Positions 21,274-30,601 of a stretch of DNA of 64,000 nt are shown here, piece by piece (positions within the stretch are counted from its first letter, which is position 1; every line of letters begins with the position of its first letter). Source of the DNA: Saprospiraceae bacterium (lineage in GTDB: Bacteria > Bacteroidota > Bacteroidia > Chitinophagales > Saprospiraceae); assembly GCA_016706365.1 (NCBI GenBank), contig JADJJU010000009.1, positions 82,501-146,500 on the forward strand. Direction: 5' to 3'. The notes below the pieces were generated by a model. It did not search any database and had not been told where the DNA came from. It saw only the letters and a list, made by a program, of their open reading frames with translations. The position numbers and the translations under genes were made by a program.

Positions 21274-22326
21274 TTATAAAGAATTCACATTCAAAAAGTA
21301 GTGCCAGGTATCCTCTTCCAAATTAGAAATTAGATTAAGCTTTGCATGTTTTAGTTCAGGAGCTTTAATACCGTTCTCCAAAGTTTTGGGACAATGAATA
21401 ACAACTGTCTCATTACATAATTCCTCATCAATAAACGATTTTAAAACCTTGGTTGCGTCTTCTACCAGTATTGTTCCAATATTTCTATTTTTTAATTCTT
21501 CTAACCAGGTAGTCATGTTATTAACGGGTGATTCCGGCACAGAAATGATTTCAAGCTGATCGGATGAGATAAAATTTTCTGAATGGGTGGAAACAATTAT
21601 TGTTTTTTCGCCGGACTTGAAAACTGCATGTTCAGTGCTAATTCCTTTTGTAGAATCCAAAACAATTTTTACTGGAGATCGACCTATATTAAATCTGGTA
21701 TTCAATTCAGGATTATCAAATTCTATGGTTACGGCTCCAACTAAAATACCATCCACCTGTGATCTTATTTTGTGAACCTGTCGCTTACTCCATGGATTAC
21801 TTAGCCATACGGATTCATTTTCTTTTCCCATAAAGCCATCCGTACTTTGTGCCCATTTCAGGATAATATAAGGTCTATTTTTTTTCATAGACATTACATA
21901 CGGCCTGATTAATTCTTCACAGGCACTTTTTTCAATTCCAATCATGACCTCAATTCCTGCATTTCTTAAATATTGAATTCCCTGACCGGAGACCAAAGGA
22001 TTTGGGTCCTCACAGCCGACAATCACTTTTTTAATACCTGATTGTACGATAGCATGGGAGCAGGGAGGAGTTTTACCAAAGTGATTGCATGGTTCAAGTG
22101 TAACATATAGAGTAGATTGCGGCAATAAATGTTCTTTCTCCGTAGGAATGAGGGACAATGCATGGACTTCAGCATGCATTCCTCCAAAATATTGATGCCA
22201 GCCCTCTGACAGGATCGTATTTTCCCACAAGATGATACAGCCCACTCTGGGATTAGTTTTTGTATAGCCTGTAGCCCTTTCAGCAAGACTTATACAACGT
22301 GACATAACAGAATTATTATCTAACAC
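21274..22326 (-). CDS. ribD: Bifunctional riboflavin biosynthesis protein RibD
   Basis: 350 aa. The N-terminal deaminase domain carries the zinc site GGMHAEVHAL and LEPCNHFGKTPPCSHAI (about 50-90). The C-terminal reductase domain starts RPYIILKWAQSTDGFMG and includes VDGILVGAVTIEFDNPELNTR. It catalyses deamination and then side-chain reduction of the pyrimidine intermediate of riboflavin synthesis. The length is normal. No other rib gene is nearby, so the pathway is dispersed. Confidence 0.95.
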   Translation of the reverse strand: MLDNNSVMSRCISLAERATGYTKTNPRVGCIILWENTILSEGWHQYFGGMHAEVHALSLIPTEKEHLLPQSTLYVTLEPCNHFGKTPPCSHAIVQSGIKKVIVGCEDPNPLVSGQGIQYLRNAGIEVMIGIEKSACEELIRPYVMSMKKNRPYIILKWAQSTDGFMGKENESVWLSNPWSKRQVHKIRSQVDGILVGAVTIEFDNPELNTRFNIGRSPVKIVLDSTKGISTEHAVFKSGEKTIIVSTHSENFISSDQLEIISVPESPVNNMTTWLEELKNRNIGTILVEDATKVLKSFIDEELCNETVVIHCPKTLENGIKAPELKHAKLNLISNLEEDTWHYFLNVNSL

Positions 22327-22448
22327 GAAAATAAATTTTCATTTTGTTTAACGTTTTGACCCTTTTTCCTAAACAAAAAAACCAGTAAAGTCATTTACAG
22401 AACATATTACAATCTATATTGACCCAAACAAAGCCAAATAAAGTCATA

Positions 22449-22997
22449 ATGCAGGAAAAAATCAAACTTAAAAATTCTGATGAGGTAGTCCTTCTGGATT
22501 CCAATGTTTTTGAAAAGTTGAAATCCGATCCTCAATCTAAAGGAATCAATTTGTTAGGGAATCTAAGAAAACACTCTTCAGGCTGTGCGGTTTATCAAAA
22601 GACATACAAAAATTCTGATGGTAGTTTTCGAACTGAAACTATTTATTTGCACCGTTTCATTGCAGAGAAATTCAAAACCGGATTTTCCGAAGAAAACAAT
22701 CTGGTAGGTGCGCTTAATGGTAATAAGCTGGATTGCAGATTAGAAAATTTGGTTTGGCGATCAAGGGCTACTGCCAGCCGTCAAAGAAAAACCAGCAGTA
22801 AAACGGGCTATACAGGAGTGTATCAGGAAAATCGGAAATACAGAGCCATAATTTCCATCAGCGGTAAAGCAGTGCACCTTGGAATGTTCAATAATCCTGA
22901 AGCTGCAGCAGAAGCTTATAACAAGAAGTCAATGGAATTGTATGGCGAAAAAGCAAAGATTAACGCTATCAGTGCTTCTCCAACTGCAAGTGTGTGA
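22449..22997 (+). CDS. HNH/AP2-domain putative endonuclease-like protein
   Basis: 182 aa from ATG 22449; a TTG at 22419 would extend it by 10 residues. Residues about 65-115 look like an HNH-type segment (YLHRFIAEKF, LVGALNGNKLDCRLENLVWR), where relatives have NHKDGNxLDNRxENL; here the N-terminal His-Lys-Asp-type residues are altered. Residues about 120-165 form an AP2-type DNA-binding unit (TGYTGVYQENRKYRA, FNNPEAAAEAYNKKS). This combination is characteristic of mobile homing-endonuclease genes. The last 29 nt overlap the 3' end of the converging cysteine desulfurase gene. It may be a domesticated or catalytically weakened relic. Confidence 0.8.
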   Translation: MQEKIKLKNSDEVVLLDSNVFEKLKSDPQSKGINLLGNLRKHSSGCAVYQKTYKNSDGSFRTETIYLHRFIAEKFKTGFSEENNLVGALNGNKLDCRLENLVWRSRATASRQRKTSSKTGYTGVYQENRKYRAIISISGKAVHLGMFNNPEAAAEAYNKKSMELYGEKAKINAISASPTASV

Positions 22998-24126
22998 ATG
23001 CAGTAATTGGAAGGATAGTTTTTAATTTTTCCATCACCTGATCAATTTCGGCTTTAGTGTTGAAGTGCGAAAAAGAAAAGCGAACTGATTTCCAGGAAGG
23101 ATCTCTGCCGATAGCTCCTATCACATGAGATCCTTTATCTGATCCCGAGCTGCAAGCACTTCCACCTGATACACTGATTCCGTGAATGTCAAGCACGGTC
23201 AGTAACATTTCTGACTTTGAATTTGGTGGGAAAGCAACATTTAACACTGTGTACAAACCATTTTCGGCTCCATTCATACAAATTTCAGGCTGCCATTCCA
23301 ATAGTGATTCCTTAAGATAGGAACGCAAGTCTGAAATATATCCCATTCTTTCATCCAGATGCTCATATGCATCTTCCAGCGCACGAGCCATACCGACTAT
23401 TCCATAAATATTTTCAGTCCCCCCTCTCATATTTCTTTCCTGAGCTCCTCCATCAATGAAAGGTTTAATAGCATTCCGACTATTGATATACAATAATCCA
23501 ATTCCTTTTGGGCCATGAAACTTGTGGCCTGCTCCTGAGAAAAAATCTATATTTAATTCATCTGCATGGACGGGATAATGTCCCACAGTCTGCACCGTGT
23601 CTGAATGAAACAATGCTCCATTAGCATGGCATATAGTTCCAATCCGGGCGATATCGTTCAATGTTCCAATTTCATTATTAGCGTGCATGATGCTTACTAA
23701 GGTTTTGACATTTGAAGCCTGCAGTGCAGTTTCTAAATCAGAAATGTCAATTCTTCCCTCATGATCGACTTCAAGATAAACTACATCAACATTCATATAT
23801 TTTTCCATACTTTCTACTGTATGGAGAACGCAGTGATGCTCGATATTGGTGGTGATTATTCTTTGTACGCCTAAATCCCTGACTGCACATTTAATGGCCA
23901 TGTTATTTGATTCAGTACCTCCTGAAGTGAAGAATATTTCTCCGATGGAAGCATGCAGATATTTAGCTATGCTTTTTCTGGATAGCTCGATTAAAGCCCT
24001 TGCTTTACGTCCTTCACTATGAGTAGAAGAAGGATTTCCAAACTCTTGCTGCATACAATGAGTCATAACTTCAATGACCTCAGGACTCATTGGTGTGGTT
24101 GCGGCATTGTCAAAATATATTCTCAT
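22969..24126 (-). CDS. Cysteine desulfurase (NifS/IscS family)
   Basis: 386 aa from ATG 24126 (MRIYFDNAATTPMSPEV), the canonical family start. An upstream in-frame start at 24174 would add 16 residues and overlap glmM. PLP site: the Schiff-base Lys is in GAGHKFHGPKGIGLLY, near residue 202. The catalytic Cys is in GGSACSSGSDKGSHV, near 320, with a long loop after it as in group I NifS/IscS. It transfers cysteine sulfur for Fe-S cluster or tRNA thiolation. It follows glmM by 14 nt and is probably co-transcribed with it. Confidence 0.93.
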   Translation of the reverse strand: MRIYFDNAATTPMSPEVIEVMTHCMQQEFGNPSSTHSEGRKARALIELSRKSIAKYLHASIGEIFFTSGGTESNNMAIKCAVRDLGVQRIITTNIEHHCVLHTVESMEKYMNVDVVYLEVDHEGRIDISDLETALQASNVKTLVSIMHANNEIGTLNDIARIGTICHANGALFHSDTVQTVGHYPVHADELNIDFFSGAGHKFHGPKGIGLLYINSRNAIKPFIDGGAQERNMRGGTENIYGIVGMARALEDAYEHLDERMGYISDLRSYLKESLLEWQPEICMNGAENGLYTVLNVAFPPNSKSEMLLTVLDIHGISVSGGSACSSGSDKGSHVIGAIGRDPSWKSVRFSFSHFNTKAEIDQVMEKLKTILPITAFTHLQLEKH

Positions 24127-24140
24127 ATCATTCAAGTTAG

Positions 24141-25511
24141 TTATTGTTGGATCACATTTTCTACCAATGAGCAAAGTCTTTTCACTTCTTCCTTGTCTGT
24201 GGCTTCAGCATACAGTCTGATGATAGGCTCGGTATTGGACTGTCTCAGATGCACCCAGCCGCTGGCGAAGTCAATTTTTACACCATCTATATCGTTTATC
24301 TTTTCGTTTTTGAACGCATTCCTAACCCTGTCCAGTAGTTCTAACACATTCATACCCGGCACTAGTTCAATTTTGGACTTAGCCATTTCGTAAGCAGGGT
24401 AGGAGCCTTTGAGGGAACTCATGGATACATTACGCTCAGCAAGTAATGACAGAAAGAGAGCAACTCCAACCAATGCATCCCTGCCATAATGCAGTTCAGG
24501 GAGTATGATTCCGCCATTTCCTTCACCTCCTATCATTGCATTGACTTCTTTCATTTTTGAAACAACGTTAACTTCGCCCACTGCAGCAGCAAAGTATGAA
24601 TGACCATGTTTTTCAGTAACATCTTTTAAGGCTCTGGTAGAAGAAAGATTTGAGACAGTGTTTCCCCCTTTTTTGCTTAATACATAGTCTGCTACAGCTA
24701 CCAGCGTGTATTCTTCACCAAACATACTTCCATCTTCATTGATAAATGCCAGGCGATCCACATCCGGGTCAACAGTAATGCCCATGTCTGCATTTTCACT
24801 GACAACCATTTCTGATAATTGTGTTAAATGCTCAGGTAATGGCTCAGGATTGTGAGCAAATTTTCCGCTCAAATCATCATTAATCATCGAAAAATTACAT
24901 CCCAGCTTATTCAGCAATGCTCCTAAAGCCAGACTTCCTGTGGAATTCACAGGATCTACTACTATTTTAAATTGTCTCGATTTAATGGCGGCGACATTTA
25001 CCAAAGGCAATTCCAGAATTTTATCAATATGATTTTCAAGTGTGTTTTCAGGATAGCTTATGTATCCCAGATTTTCTACTGTTTGAAATTTGTAGGTTTT
25101 GCGGTCTATGGTATCCAGGATTTGCCTACCATCTTCAGCTGAAATGAATTCTCCTTTATCATTTAAAAACTTGAGGGCATTCCATTGGATAGGATTGTGA
25201 CTGGCTGTTATAATAATTCCGGCTGAGGCATTTAAATCCGTAACCGCCATTTCAACAGTTGGTGTAGTGGATAAACCCAGGTCCATTACATGAAAACCCT
25301 GAGCCACAAGTGTTTGAGCTACTAAAGTCTGAACTAAATTTCCTGAAATACGGGCATCTCTTCCAATAACTACACTGGGTTTCTTACCGGTTTCCAGAAT
25401 CCAATGGCCAAACGCTGCAGTACATTCAACAATATCTACAGGAGTGAGGTTGTCACCTGGAAACCCGCCGATGGTTCCTCTTATTCCTGAAATTGATTTT
25501 ATTAAGCTCAA
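24141..25511 (-). CDS. glmM: Phosphoglucosamine mutase
   Basis: 456 aa. The active-site phosphoserine lies in GIIITASHNPIQWN (near residue 100). The metal-binding loop is DPDVDRLAFI (near 245). The sugar-binding loop is GGEGNGGIILPELHYGRDA. The C-terminal phosphate-binding motif is RQSNTEPIIRLYAEA. It interconverts glucosamine-6-P and glucosamine-1-P for UDP-GlcNAc synthesis. The related phosphomannomutase/phosphoglucomutase is the alternative; the active-site loop sequences fit the GlmM-like Bacteroidota enzymes. Confidence 0.88.
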   Translation of the reverse strand: MSLIKSISGIRGTIGGFPGDNLTPVDIVECTAAFGHWILETGKKPSVVIGRDARISGNLVQTLVAQTLVAQGFHVMDLGLSTTPTVEMAVTDLNASAGIIITASHNPIQWNALKFLNDKGEFISAEDGRQILDTIDRKTYKFQTVENLGYISYPENTLENHIDKILELPLVNVAAIKSRQFKIVVDPVNSTGSLALGALLNKLGCNFSMINDDLSGKFAHNPEPLPEHLTQLSEMVVSENADMGITVDPDVDRLAFINEDGSMFGEEYTLVAVADYVLSKKGGNTVSNLSSTRALKDVTEKHGHSYFAAAVGEVNVVSKMKEVNAMIGGEGNGGIILPELHYGRDALVGVALFLSLLAERNVSMSSLKGSYPAYEMAKSKIELVPGMNVLELLDRVRNAFKNEKINDIDGVKIDFASGWVHLRQSNTEPIIRLYAEATDKEEVKRLCSLVENVIQQ

Positions 25512-25698
25512 TGACTTTATTTTATTTTTTGAGGCCGTAAAAATAGGAGAAATATTTGGTTTAATCTTTCAAGATTGAGAATCAAAACAGTGAATTATCA
25601 ATCAGTAAATCAAGTATTTTTAATAAATTAAATCCGGCAGAAAGAGTTAACTGCCTTGCGATACTCAATTGTCCACAGAATTAGATCAAATAAAATGA

Positions 25699-25706
25699 TA
25701 GTTTTG
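25699..25706 (+). promoter_or_regulatory. Possible -7 promoter box for the PAP2 gene
   Basis: TAGTTTTG fits the Bacteroidota TAnnTTTG -7 element and lies 20 nt before the ATG at 25727. No clear -33 TTTG is present. Confidence 0.35.
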
Positions 25707-25726
25707 CCGATGTAAATTTTTCAGAA

Positions 25727-26290
25727 ATGCTGGAATTTGATCAGGCACTTTTTTCTTCCATCAATGGCTGGCAAGTACCGGAGTGGCTGGACTATGTGCT
25801 CATTCAATGGAGAAATCAAAAGGTATGGATCCCACTTTATTTGATTATGGTTTTTGTTCTTATAAGAACTTTTAAGAAGAAAGGCATTCTGATAATCATC
25901 TTTGCAATGGTAGTGGCGGGATTTTCAGATTTCACCAATTCCCAACTCATAAAGAAATCCATTGAAAGACCAAGACCCTGTCATGAGATCTCTGATATTC
26001 AGAATTTGGATTTGAAGATTCATTGCGGATCCGGGTATAGTTTTCCATCAACGCATGCATCCAATCATATGGCATTATCGCTGTTTATATTTTTGGCAGC
26101 GGGAAGCTTGTCCAGAAAGTGGACAGCATGGTTATTTCCCTGGGCAGTACTGGTGGGTGTCGCTCAGATTTATGTGGGCGTTCATTATCCTCTGGATGTG
26201 CTGGGTGGATTTATTTGGGGAAGCATGGTCGCGTATGCTTTTTATAAGATTTATGAAAAAGTACTGGAGGGATTGAAGTGGGAGAAATAG
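25727..26290 (+). CDS. PAP2-family membrane phosphatase
   Basis: 187 aa with about five hydrophobic segments. The three phosphatase motifs are present: KKSIERPRP (KxxxxxxRP, about 78-90), SFPSTHAS (PSxH, about 106) and VGVHYPLDVLGG (SRxxxxxH-type, with the basic residue replaced; about 142-156). Members hydrolyse lipid phosphates such as undecaprenyl pyrophosphate or phosphatidic acid at the periplasmic face. The gene converges on the DUF5683 gene with 9 nt between stops. Confidence 0.9.
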   Translation: MLEFDQALFSSINGWQVPEWLDYVLIQWRNQKVWIPLYLIMVFVLIRTFKKKGILIIIFAMVVAGFSDFTNSQLIKKSIERPRPCHEISDIQNLDLKIHCGSGYSFPSTHASNHMALSLFIFLAAGSLSRKWTAWLFPWAVLVGVAQIYVGVHYPLDVLGGFIWGSMVAYAFYKIYEKVLEGLKWEK

Positions 26291-26299
26291 TTCGTAACA

Positions 26300-26935
26300 T
26301 CAAAACGAAAAATGCATTGCCAATCCGACTTGCATAGGTTGAATATTTCCCGGATAAGTCTGTATGCTGGGCGTAAGTCTCAAACTTAAGTCATCTGAAA
26401 TATCAAAATCATGTAAATGTGCATCGACAAATGCCTCGGTTGCTGCCAGCAGATGAATAAGAACTGCCCCCAGATATGAGTATTCTAAATATTTACGGAA
26501 ACCATCTCTATTTGTGCGGAGAACACTTACTGGAATCCCTGGAAATTCGTTTGTCTCGTTTCTTAATAAAAGTATGACAGCTTTATTGAATCGCTGATAT
26601 TGGGTATAGTTGTAGTAAATGGAATAGCCTACTGCTCCATAGGCACCCCATACTATTGGCACTTTCCACCAGTCTTTGTTATATATCTGCCCAGCCCCGG
26701 GAATGAGAAGTGCTGCATACGTTGCAGTCTTCGGATGCGGATAATCTTCTCCAAAGCTTTTACGGAAATTGTAAGGTTTAGTCTTGGAGGGTTTTTCAAC
26801 TAGTGTAGAACTGTCCTGAATAATAGTATCATTTACAATGATAGTATCCGTCTGGGCATTACTTTTATAATCCTGAAATATCAGGAAAATTAAAAAAATA
26901 AATGTAGTTAAGTGTTTTAATTTATTCACTTTCAA
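26300..26935 (-). CDS. DUF5683 domain protein
   Basis: 211 aa. Signal peptide about 1-27. The DUF5683 core lies at about 65-200, with HPKTATYAALLIPGAGQIYNKDWWKVPIVWGAYGAVGY and hydrophobic stretches near 85-110 and 150-170. The family is found in Bacteroidota next to parAB and dapB/lepB; its function is unknown. Its start overlaps the parB stop by 14 nt, so it is part of the parA-parB operon. Confidence 0.88.
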   Translation of the reverse strand: MKVNKLKHLTTFIFLIFLIFQDYKSNAQTDTIIVNDTIIQDSSTLVEKPSKTKPYNFRKSFGEDYPHPKTATYAALLIPGAGQIYNKDWWKVPIVWGAYGAVGYSIYYNYTQYQRFNKAVILLLRNETNEFPGIPVSVLRTNRDGFRKYLEYSYLGAVLIHLLAATEAFVDAHLHDFDISDDLSLRLTPSIQTYPGNIQPMQVGLAMHFSF

Positions 26936-27818
26936 TAAGTTCCATTATACGATTGAAGTCCTGCATGTCATGAAACTGAATAACGATAGAACCACCGGCT
27001 GCGTTTGCATTTTGCTTCACTTTAACTTTAGCATCCAGTGTGTGGCTCAGTTGACGTTCAACATGTGCATACGGATTATTAGCTGCAGGTTCGCTTGATT
27101 TTGGTTTGGATGGTTCCTGATATCTTCTGATTAGTTCCTCAGCAGCCCTTACACTCAGACCTGCTTCTTTAATATTTTTAGCTACACTCAACTGAACAGC
27201 AACATCCTGGATACCCGCCAATGCCCGGGCGTGGCCCATACTCATCTCCTGTCTTTTCAGAGATTGCTGAATCTCGGGTGGAAGCTTTAGTAATCTTGTG
27301 TAGTTGGTCACAGTTGATCTGTCTTTCCCTATTCTGTCAGACAGTTGCTCATGTGTAAGGCTGCACTCTTCCATCAATCGCTGATAACTGATTGCTACCT
27401 CAATTGCATTCAGGTCTTTACGCTGAATGTTTTCCACCAATGCCATTTCCAGGAGTTCCTGATCATTGGCAAGTCTGATGTACACAGGGATAGTTTGCAG
27501 ACCGGCCAGTTTGGAAGCTCTCAGCCTTCTTTCACCCGAGATCAACTGATATGAATTGGCAGCCAATCTTCTAACGGTGATAGGCTGAATCAAGCCATAG
27601 GTTTTAATGGAAGTAGCTAATTCTTCCATGGACGCCGGGTCAAAATCTTTTCTCGGCTGAAAAGGATTTATGTCTACCTGATCTATGTCTATTTCAATAA
27701 TGCTGCTATTCAGTTCCTTTACCACTGCAGGCGCATCCGTCTGCATCTCATCGTCCAGATTGCTCAGCAATGCTCTGATTCCTTTCCCTAATTCCTTTTT
27801 TAACACTTTCTTCGCCAT
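26922..27818 (-). CDS. parB: Chromosome partitioning protein ParB
   Basis: 298 aa. The ParB/Srx N-terminal domain has INPFQPRKDFD (about 51-61) and the CTP-binding boxes LISGERRLRASKLAG. The helix-turn-helix region has RKDLNAIEVAISYQRLMEE and LSDRIGKDRSTVTNYTRLLKLP. A C-terminal dimerisation region ends the protein. It binds parS and loads as a CTP-dependent clamp around the origin region. It lies 80 nt downstream of parA. No parS site (TGTTTCACGTGAAACA type) was seen in this window. Confidence 0.95.
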   Translation of the reverse strand: MAKKVLKKELGKGIRALLSNLDDEMQTDAPAVVKELNSSIIEIDIDQVDINPFQPRKDFDPASMEELATSIKTYGLIQPITVRRLAANSYQLISGERRLRASKLAGLQTIPVYIRLANDQELLEMALVENIQRKDLNAIEVAISYQRLMEECSLTHEQLSDRIGKDRSTVTNYTRLLKLPPEIQQSLKRQEMSMGHARALAGIQDVAVQLSVAKNIKEAGLSVRAAEELIRRYQEPSKPKSSEPAANNPYAHVERQLSHTLDAKVKVKQNANAAGGSIVIQFHDMQDFNRIMELIESE

Positions 27819-27898
27819 TTAATTTCAATTGTATATTTCTTAAATATATGATTATAAAGTAATTATGATCGTATAAGTAGAAATTTTATTTATATTAT

Positions 27899-28684
27899 TT
27901 ATTTGTTAACTGCTATTGCAGCTTTATTATTTTTCAAAAACTCCTTTGACAGATTCAGAAAATTGATGGTACCCTTACTGCCAGCATCGTACAAGATAAC
28001 CGGTTGATGTGTGCTGGGGGCTTCGGATATTTTAGAATTTCTATGAATGATGGTGTCGTAGATGGGATCCTTTACCAGTGATCTTACTTCTGAAACAACC
28101 AAATTGGCCAGTCTGAGTCGCTTATCATACATGGAAAGCAAAATTCCTTCTATGCTTAGATCAGGATTCAATTGCTTCTTTACAAGGTTGATAGTGTTTT
28201 TCAACTTTGTGAATCCCTCTAAAGCAAATATTTCGCATTGAATCGGAATGAGTACACTGTCAGCTGCAGTTAAAGCATTGACTGTTATAATTCCAAGAGA
28301 AGGCAGACAATCAATGAAAACATAGTCATATTCATCCCTGATTTTATCTACAAAATCTTTCATGATATATTCTCTGCGGATCTTGGAAACTAATTCCAAT
28401 TCGGCACCAACCAGATTGATACTGGATGGCAGAATATACAGATTAGGAGTCTCTGTTTCGTAAATGGCATCATGCGGATCTGCCTCATTCATCATGCAAT
28501 CATAAATGTTATAATCTATTTCCTGCAAGTCAATTCCAACTCCTGAGCTGGCATTAGCCTGAGGATCAGCATCGATTAGTAATACCTTTTTTTCCAGAAT
28601 TGCCAGACAGGCTGCCAGATTAATAGCAGTAGTGGTCTTACCTACACCTCCTTTTTGATTGGCAATTGCAATTACTTTTCCCAT
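27899..28684 (-). CDS. parA: Chromosome partitioning ATPase ParA
   Basis: 261 aa. The deviant Walker A motif [18 protein letters not shown] lies at residues 11-28. The Walker A' motif is [16 protein letters not shown] (about 35-50) and Walker B is [11 protein letters not shown] (about 118). The full MinD/ParA fold is present. It forms ATP-dependent dimers on the nucleoid and drives ParB-parS segregation. It is transcribed ahead of parB. Confidence 0.95.
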   Translation of the reverse strand: MGKVIAIANQKGGVGKTTTAINLAACLAILEKKVLLIDADPQANASSGVGIDLQEIDYNIYDCMMNEADPHDAIYETETPNLYILPSSINLVGAELELVSKIRREYIMKDFVDKIRDEYDYVFIDCLPSLGIITVNALTAADSVLIPIQCEIFALEGFTKLKNTINLVKKQLNPDLSIEGILLSMYDKRLRLANLVVSEVRSLVKDPIYDTIIHRNSKISEAPSTHQPVILYDAGSKGTINFLNLSKEFLKNNKAAIAVNK

Positions 28685-28701
28685 TATGAAAACTCCTTAA
28701 A

Positions 28702-29382
28702 TTAAAATGTAAATGATTCTCCGATGGGCAGAAGAATTAATTCTTTCCCTTTAGATTTGAATTTGTTAATTGTTGTTTCCTGATCTATTTTGATGTATCC
28801 AAAAGTATCATAGTGGCATCCAATGATTTTGTTGCATTCGATAAAATCGCTGGCAATAACAGCATCATCGGCATCCATGGTGAAATTGCTTCCAATCGGC
28901 AAAATCGCAATATCAGGTTTAGAGCCAAACATCGGGATCAACTTCATGTCCATTGTTAATGCAGTATCACCTGCGATGTAAATATTTCCTTCTGGAGTAT
29001 ATAGCATAAATCCGCATGGATTCCCTGCGTAAGATCCATCGGGAAAGGAAGATGAATGAACTGCATTTGTGACTTTCAGGCGACCGAAATCAAAATTCCA
29101 GGAACCTCCGTGATTCATCGGGTGACCCTTGATGCCTTTATTTTCGAAGTAGGTAACCACCTCGTAGTTTGAAATAATACTTGCACCGGTTTGAGCGGCA
29201 ATGCTTTCTACATCAGCAATATGGTCACCGTGGCCATGAGTCAGAAGGATATAATCGGCCGTTAGAGACTTAACATCAATATGAGCAGCCAGAGAATTCG
29301 GTGTAATGAAAGGATCTACAATTATCCTGGTATTTCCGATAGTAATATGGAAGCTGGAATGTCCTAAATATCTGATAATCAT
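28702..29382 (-). CDS. UPF0173 metal-dependent hydrolase
   Basis: 226 aa, beta-lactamase fold. It opens MIIRYLGHSSFHI and has the metal motif LTHGHGDHIAD (HxHxDH type, about 48-58), further metal ligands around VHSSSFPDGS and IAGDTALTMDM, and a late His in IGCHYDTF. The family (YtkL-like) hydrolyses unknown substrates. It ends 17 nt upstream of the parA start in the same orientation and may lead the par operon. Confidence 0.92.
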   Translation of the reverse strand: MIIRYLGHSSFHITIGNTRIIVDPFITPNSLAAHIDVKSLTADYILLTHGHGDHIADVESIAAQTGASIISNYEVVTYFENKGIKGHPMNHGGSWNFDFGRLKVTNAVHSSSFPDGSYAGNPCGFMLYTPEGNIYIAGDTALTMDMKLIPMFGSKPDIAILPIGSNFTMDADDAVIASDFIECNKIIGCHYDTFGYIKIDQETTINKFKSKGKELILLPIGESFTF

Positions 29383-29811
29383 ATATTCATTATTTTTATG
29401 TCTCTAAATTCGTCGCAAAGGTAATGATTCTTCAGGCTATTTGCAGATGGGGAGATTTTTTGATTCGGAAAGTGGTTGAAGAATGGATTTCAGATTTCAG
29501 TCCCCGCGACAAGAATGATGCCATTCGATGAAGATAACACAGCGGGGCCTGATTTCAGTTTTCAGCTTTCAGATTTCAGTAGTTTCAGATTTGAAACAGC
29601 CATAAGATGCCGAGTTTTTATAAATAATTATACAAAATGCTTAAATTTCGTTTGTTTATAAAACATTGAAAATCAGTGTTTTGCAAAAGTTTTATATAGG
29701 AGCAGTTTCAGATTTCAGTCTTTCGATGGTCGCAGTTTTTAACTGCGATCTATTTATTTATGAATTTTTAATTCATCCACACTAAATCGCCAACCTGAAA
29801 ATGGATTATTC
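29383..29811. repeat. Intergenic region with TTTCAG modules and palindrome
   Basis: 429 nt. TTTCAG repeats fill 29487-29600 and end in GAAACAGCC, the reverse of the GGCTGTT-headed module described under findings. A second short copy lies at 29705-29720. A perfect palindrome follows (arms TCGCAGTT/AACTGCGA with a 3-nt loop, 29730-29748). No gene is supported. Confidence 0.6.
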
Positions 29812-30315
29812 TTGACGAACATGAGATTGAAAAGTTCAGGAGGGTTCAGTTGGAAAACAACTGACAAAAGTGACTTGTACGTATTTGAAATAAATAAAGC
29901 ATTTATGGATTCCGAACCTATCACCCAATTGTCTGCCAGTATTGGTGAACAAAATTACACCTGCACTATACAGGATTCAAGGCATATGTACATCATTGAT
30001 GAACCTGAATCCAAGGGTGGGGCTAATATAGGACCTGAACCTTTAAGTGCTTTGCTTGCTTCGCTTGCATCTTGTATCGCCATAACCCTCAAAATGTATG
30101 CTGACAAAAAAGGTATCGGTACCGGTAAAATAAGTGTTCACGTGGAGCTGCAACAATCAGGCTCCGGTGAAAACACAAAATCAACATTTTTGAGAAAAAT
30201 TAAGGTTGAAAATAAAATTGAACCTGAACAGATGGATCGCCTGCATTATATTGCGTCCGTTTGTCCTGTTTCACGATTGCTGAGTGGAGAAATATTAATC
30301 AAATCAATGGATTGA
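29812..30315 (+). CDS. OsmC family protein
   Basis: 167 aa in the OsmC/Ohr fold. It has GPEPLSALLASLASCIAITLKMYADKKGI, with the conserved Cys in the ASCIA helix, and a C-terminal HYIASVCPVSRLLSGEI with the second conserved Cys. Such proteins reduce organic hydroperoxides with paired cysteines. From ATG 29821 (two codons in) the protein would be only 3 residues shorter; both starts are possible. The short gene beginning at 30317 looks like its natural downstream partner and is cut off by the island. Confidence 0.88.
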   Translation: MTNMRLKSSGGFSWKTTDKSDLYVFEINKAFMDSEPITQLSASIGEQNYTCTIQDSRHMYIIDEPESKGGANIGPEPLSALLASLASCIAITLKMYADKKGIGTGKISVHVELQQSGSGENTKSTFLRKIKVENKIEPEQMDRLHYIASVCPVSRLLSGEILIKSMD

Positions 30316-30316
30316 G

Positions 30317-30363
30317 ATGGAAAAGAATATTGTCAAAAAGTATGAATCTGAAAAATTGACATC
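30317..30363 (+). pseudogene. 5' fragment of a short 4Fe-4S-type gene
   Basis: An ATG one base after the OsmC stop starts MEKNIVKKYESEKLT, which matches from memory the N-terminus of small divergent 4Fe-4S cluster proteins of Bacteroidota. After codon 15 the reading changes to unrelated residues (SLFKLVAVFC) and stops at 30421. The switch falls at about 30361, where sequence from the opposite-strand C45 fragment begins. The identification rests on 15 residues only. Confidence 0.45.
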
Positions 30364-30552
30364 TTTGTTTAAATTAGTTGCGGTGTTTTGTTTCATTTTT
30401 TCCACAAGCTCTCCAATTTAAGTTTTTAAAAGTTTACCGTGCTGTAATCCCAATTCATAACCACTTCCTGAAAAGTTAACTTCACGAATTACTTGCTGAC
30501 CAAATGCATTAAATGAAACAGTTACAAGTAGGAATAAAAATAAATTTTTCAT
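30363..30552 (-). pseudogene. 5' fragment of a C45-type acyltransferase/peptidase gene
   Basis: ATG 30552 opens a signal peptide (MKNLFLFLLVTVSFNAFGQQ) followed by VIREVNFSGSGYELGLQHGKL, the N-terminal signature of C45 autoproteolytic acyltransferases (isopenicillin-N-acyltransferase-like). Codon 45 is TAA (30418-30420) where relatives have an acidic residue. In-frame homology-like sequence continues to about NTATNLNKDV and ends at about 30361. The gene is thus both stopped and truncated at the left edge of the island. Reading 30418-30552 alone gives a 44-residue peptide. Confidence 0.6.
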
Positions 30553-30601
30553 GTCTTTATTTTTAGTTAATTAAGTTATTCAATTTATTGTCGTTGGGAT
30601 T

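Noticed and set aside
26900..28700. A parS site near parAB
   Set aside because: No TGTTTCACGTGAAACA-like palindrome was found in or next to the par genes.
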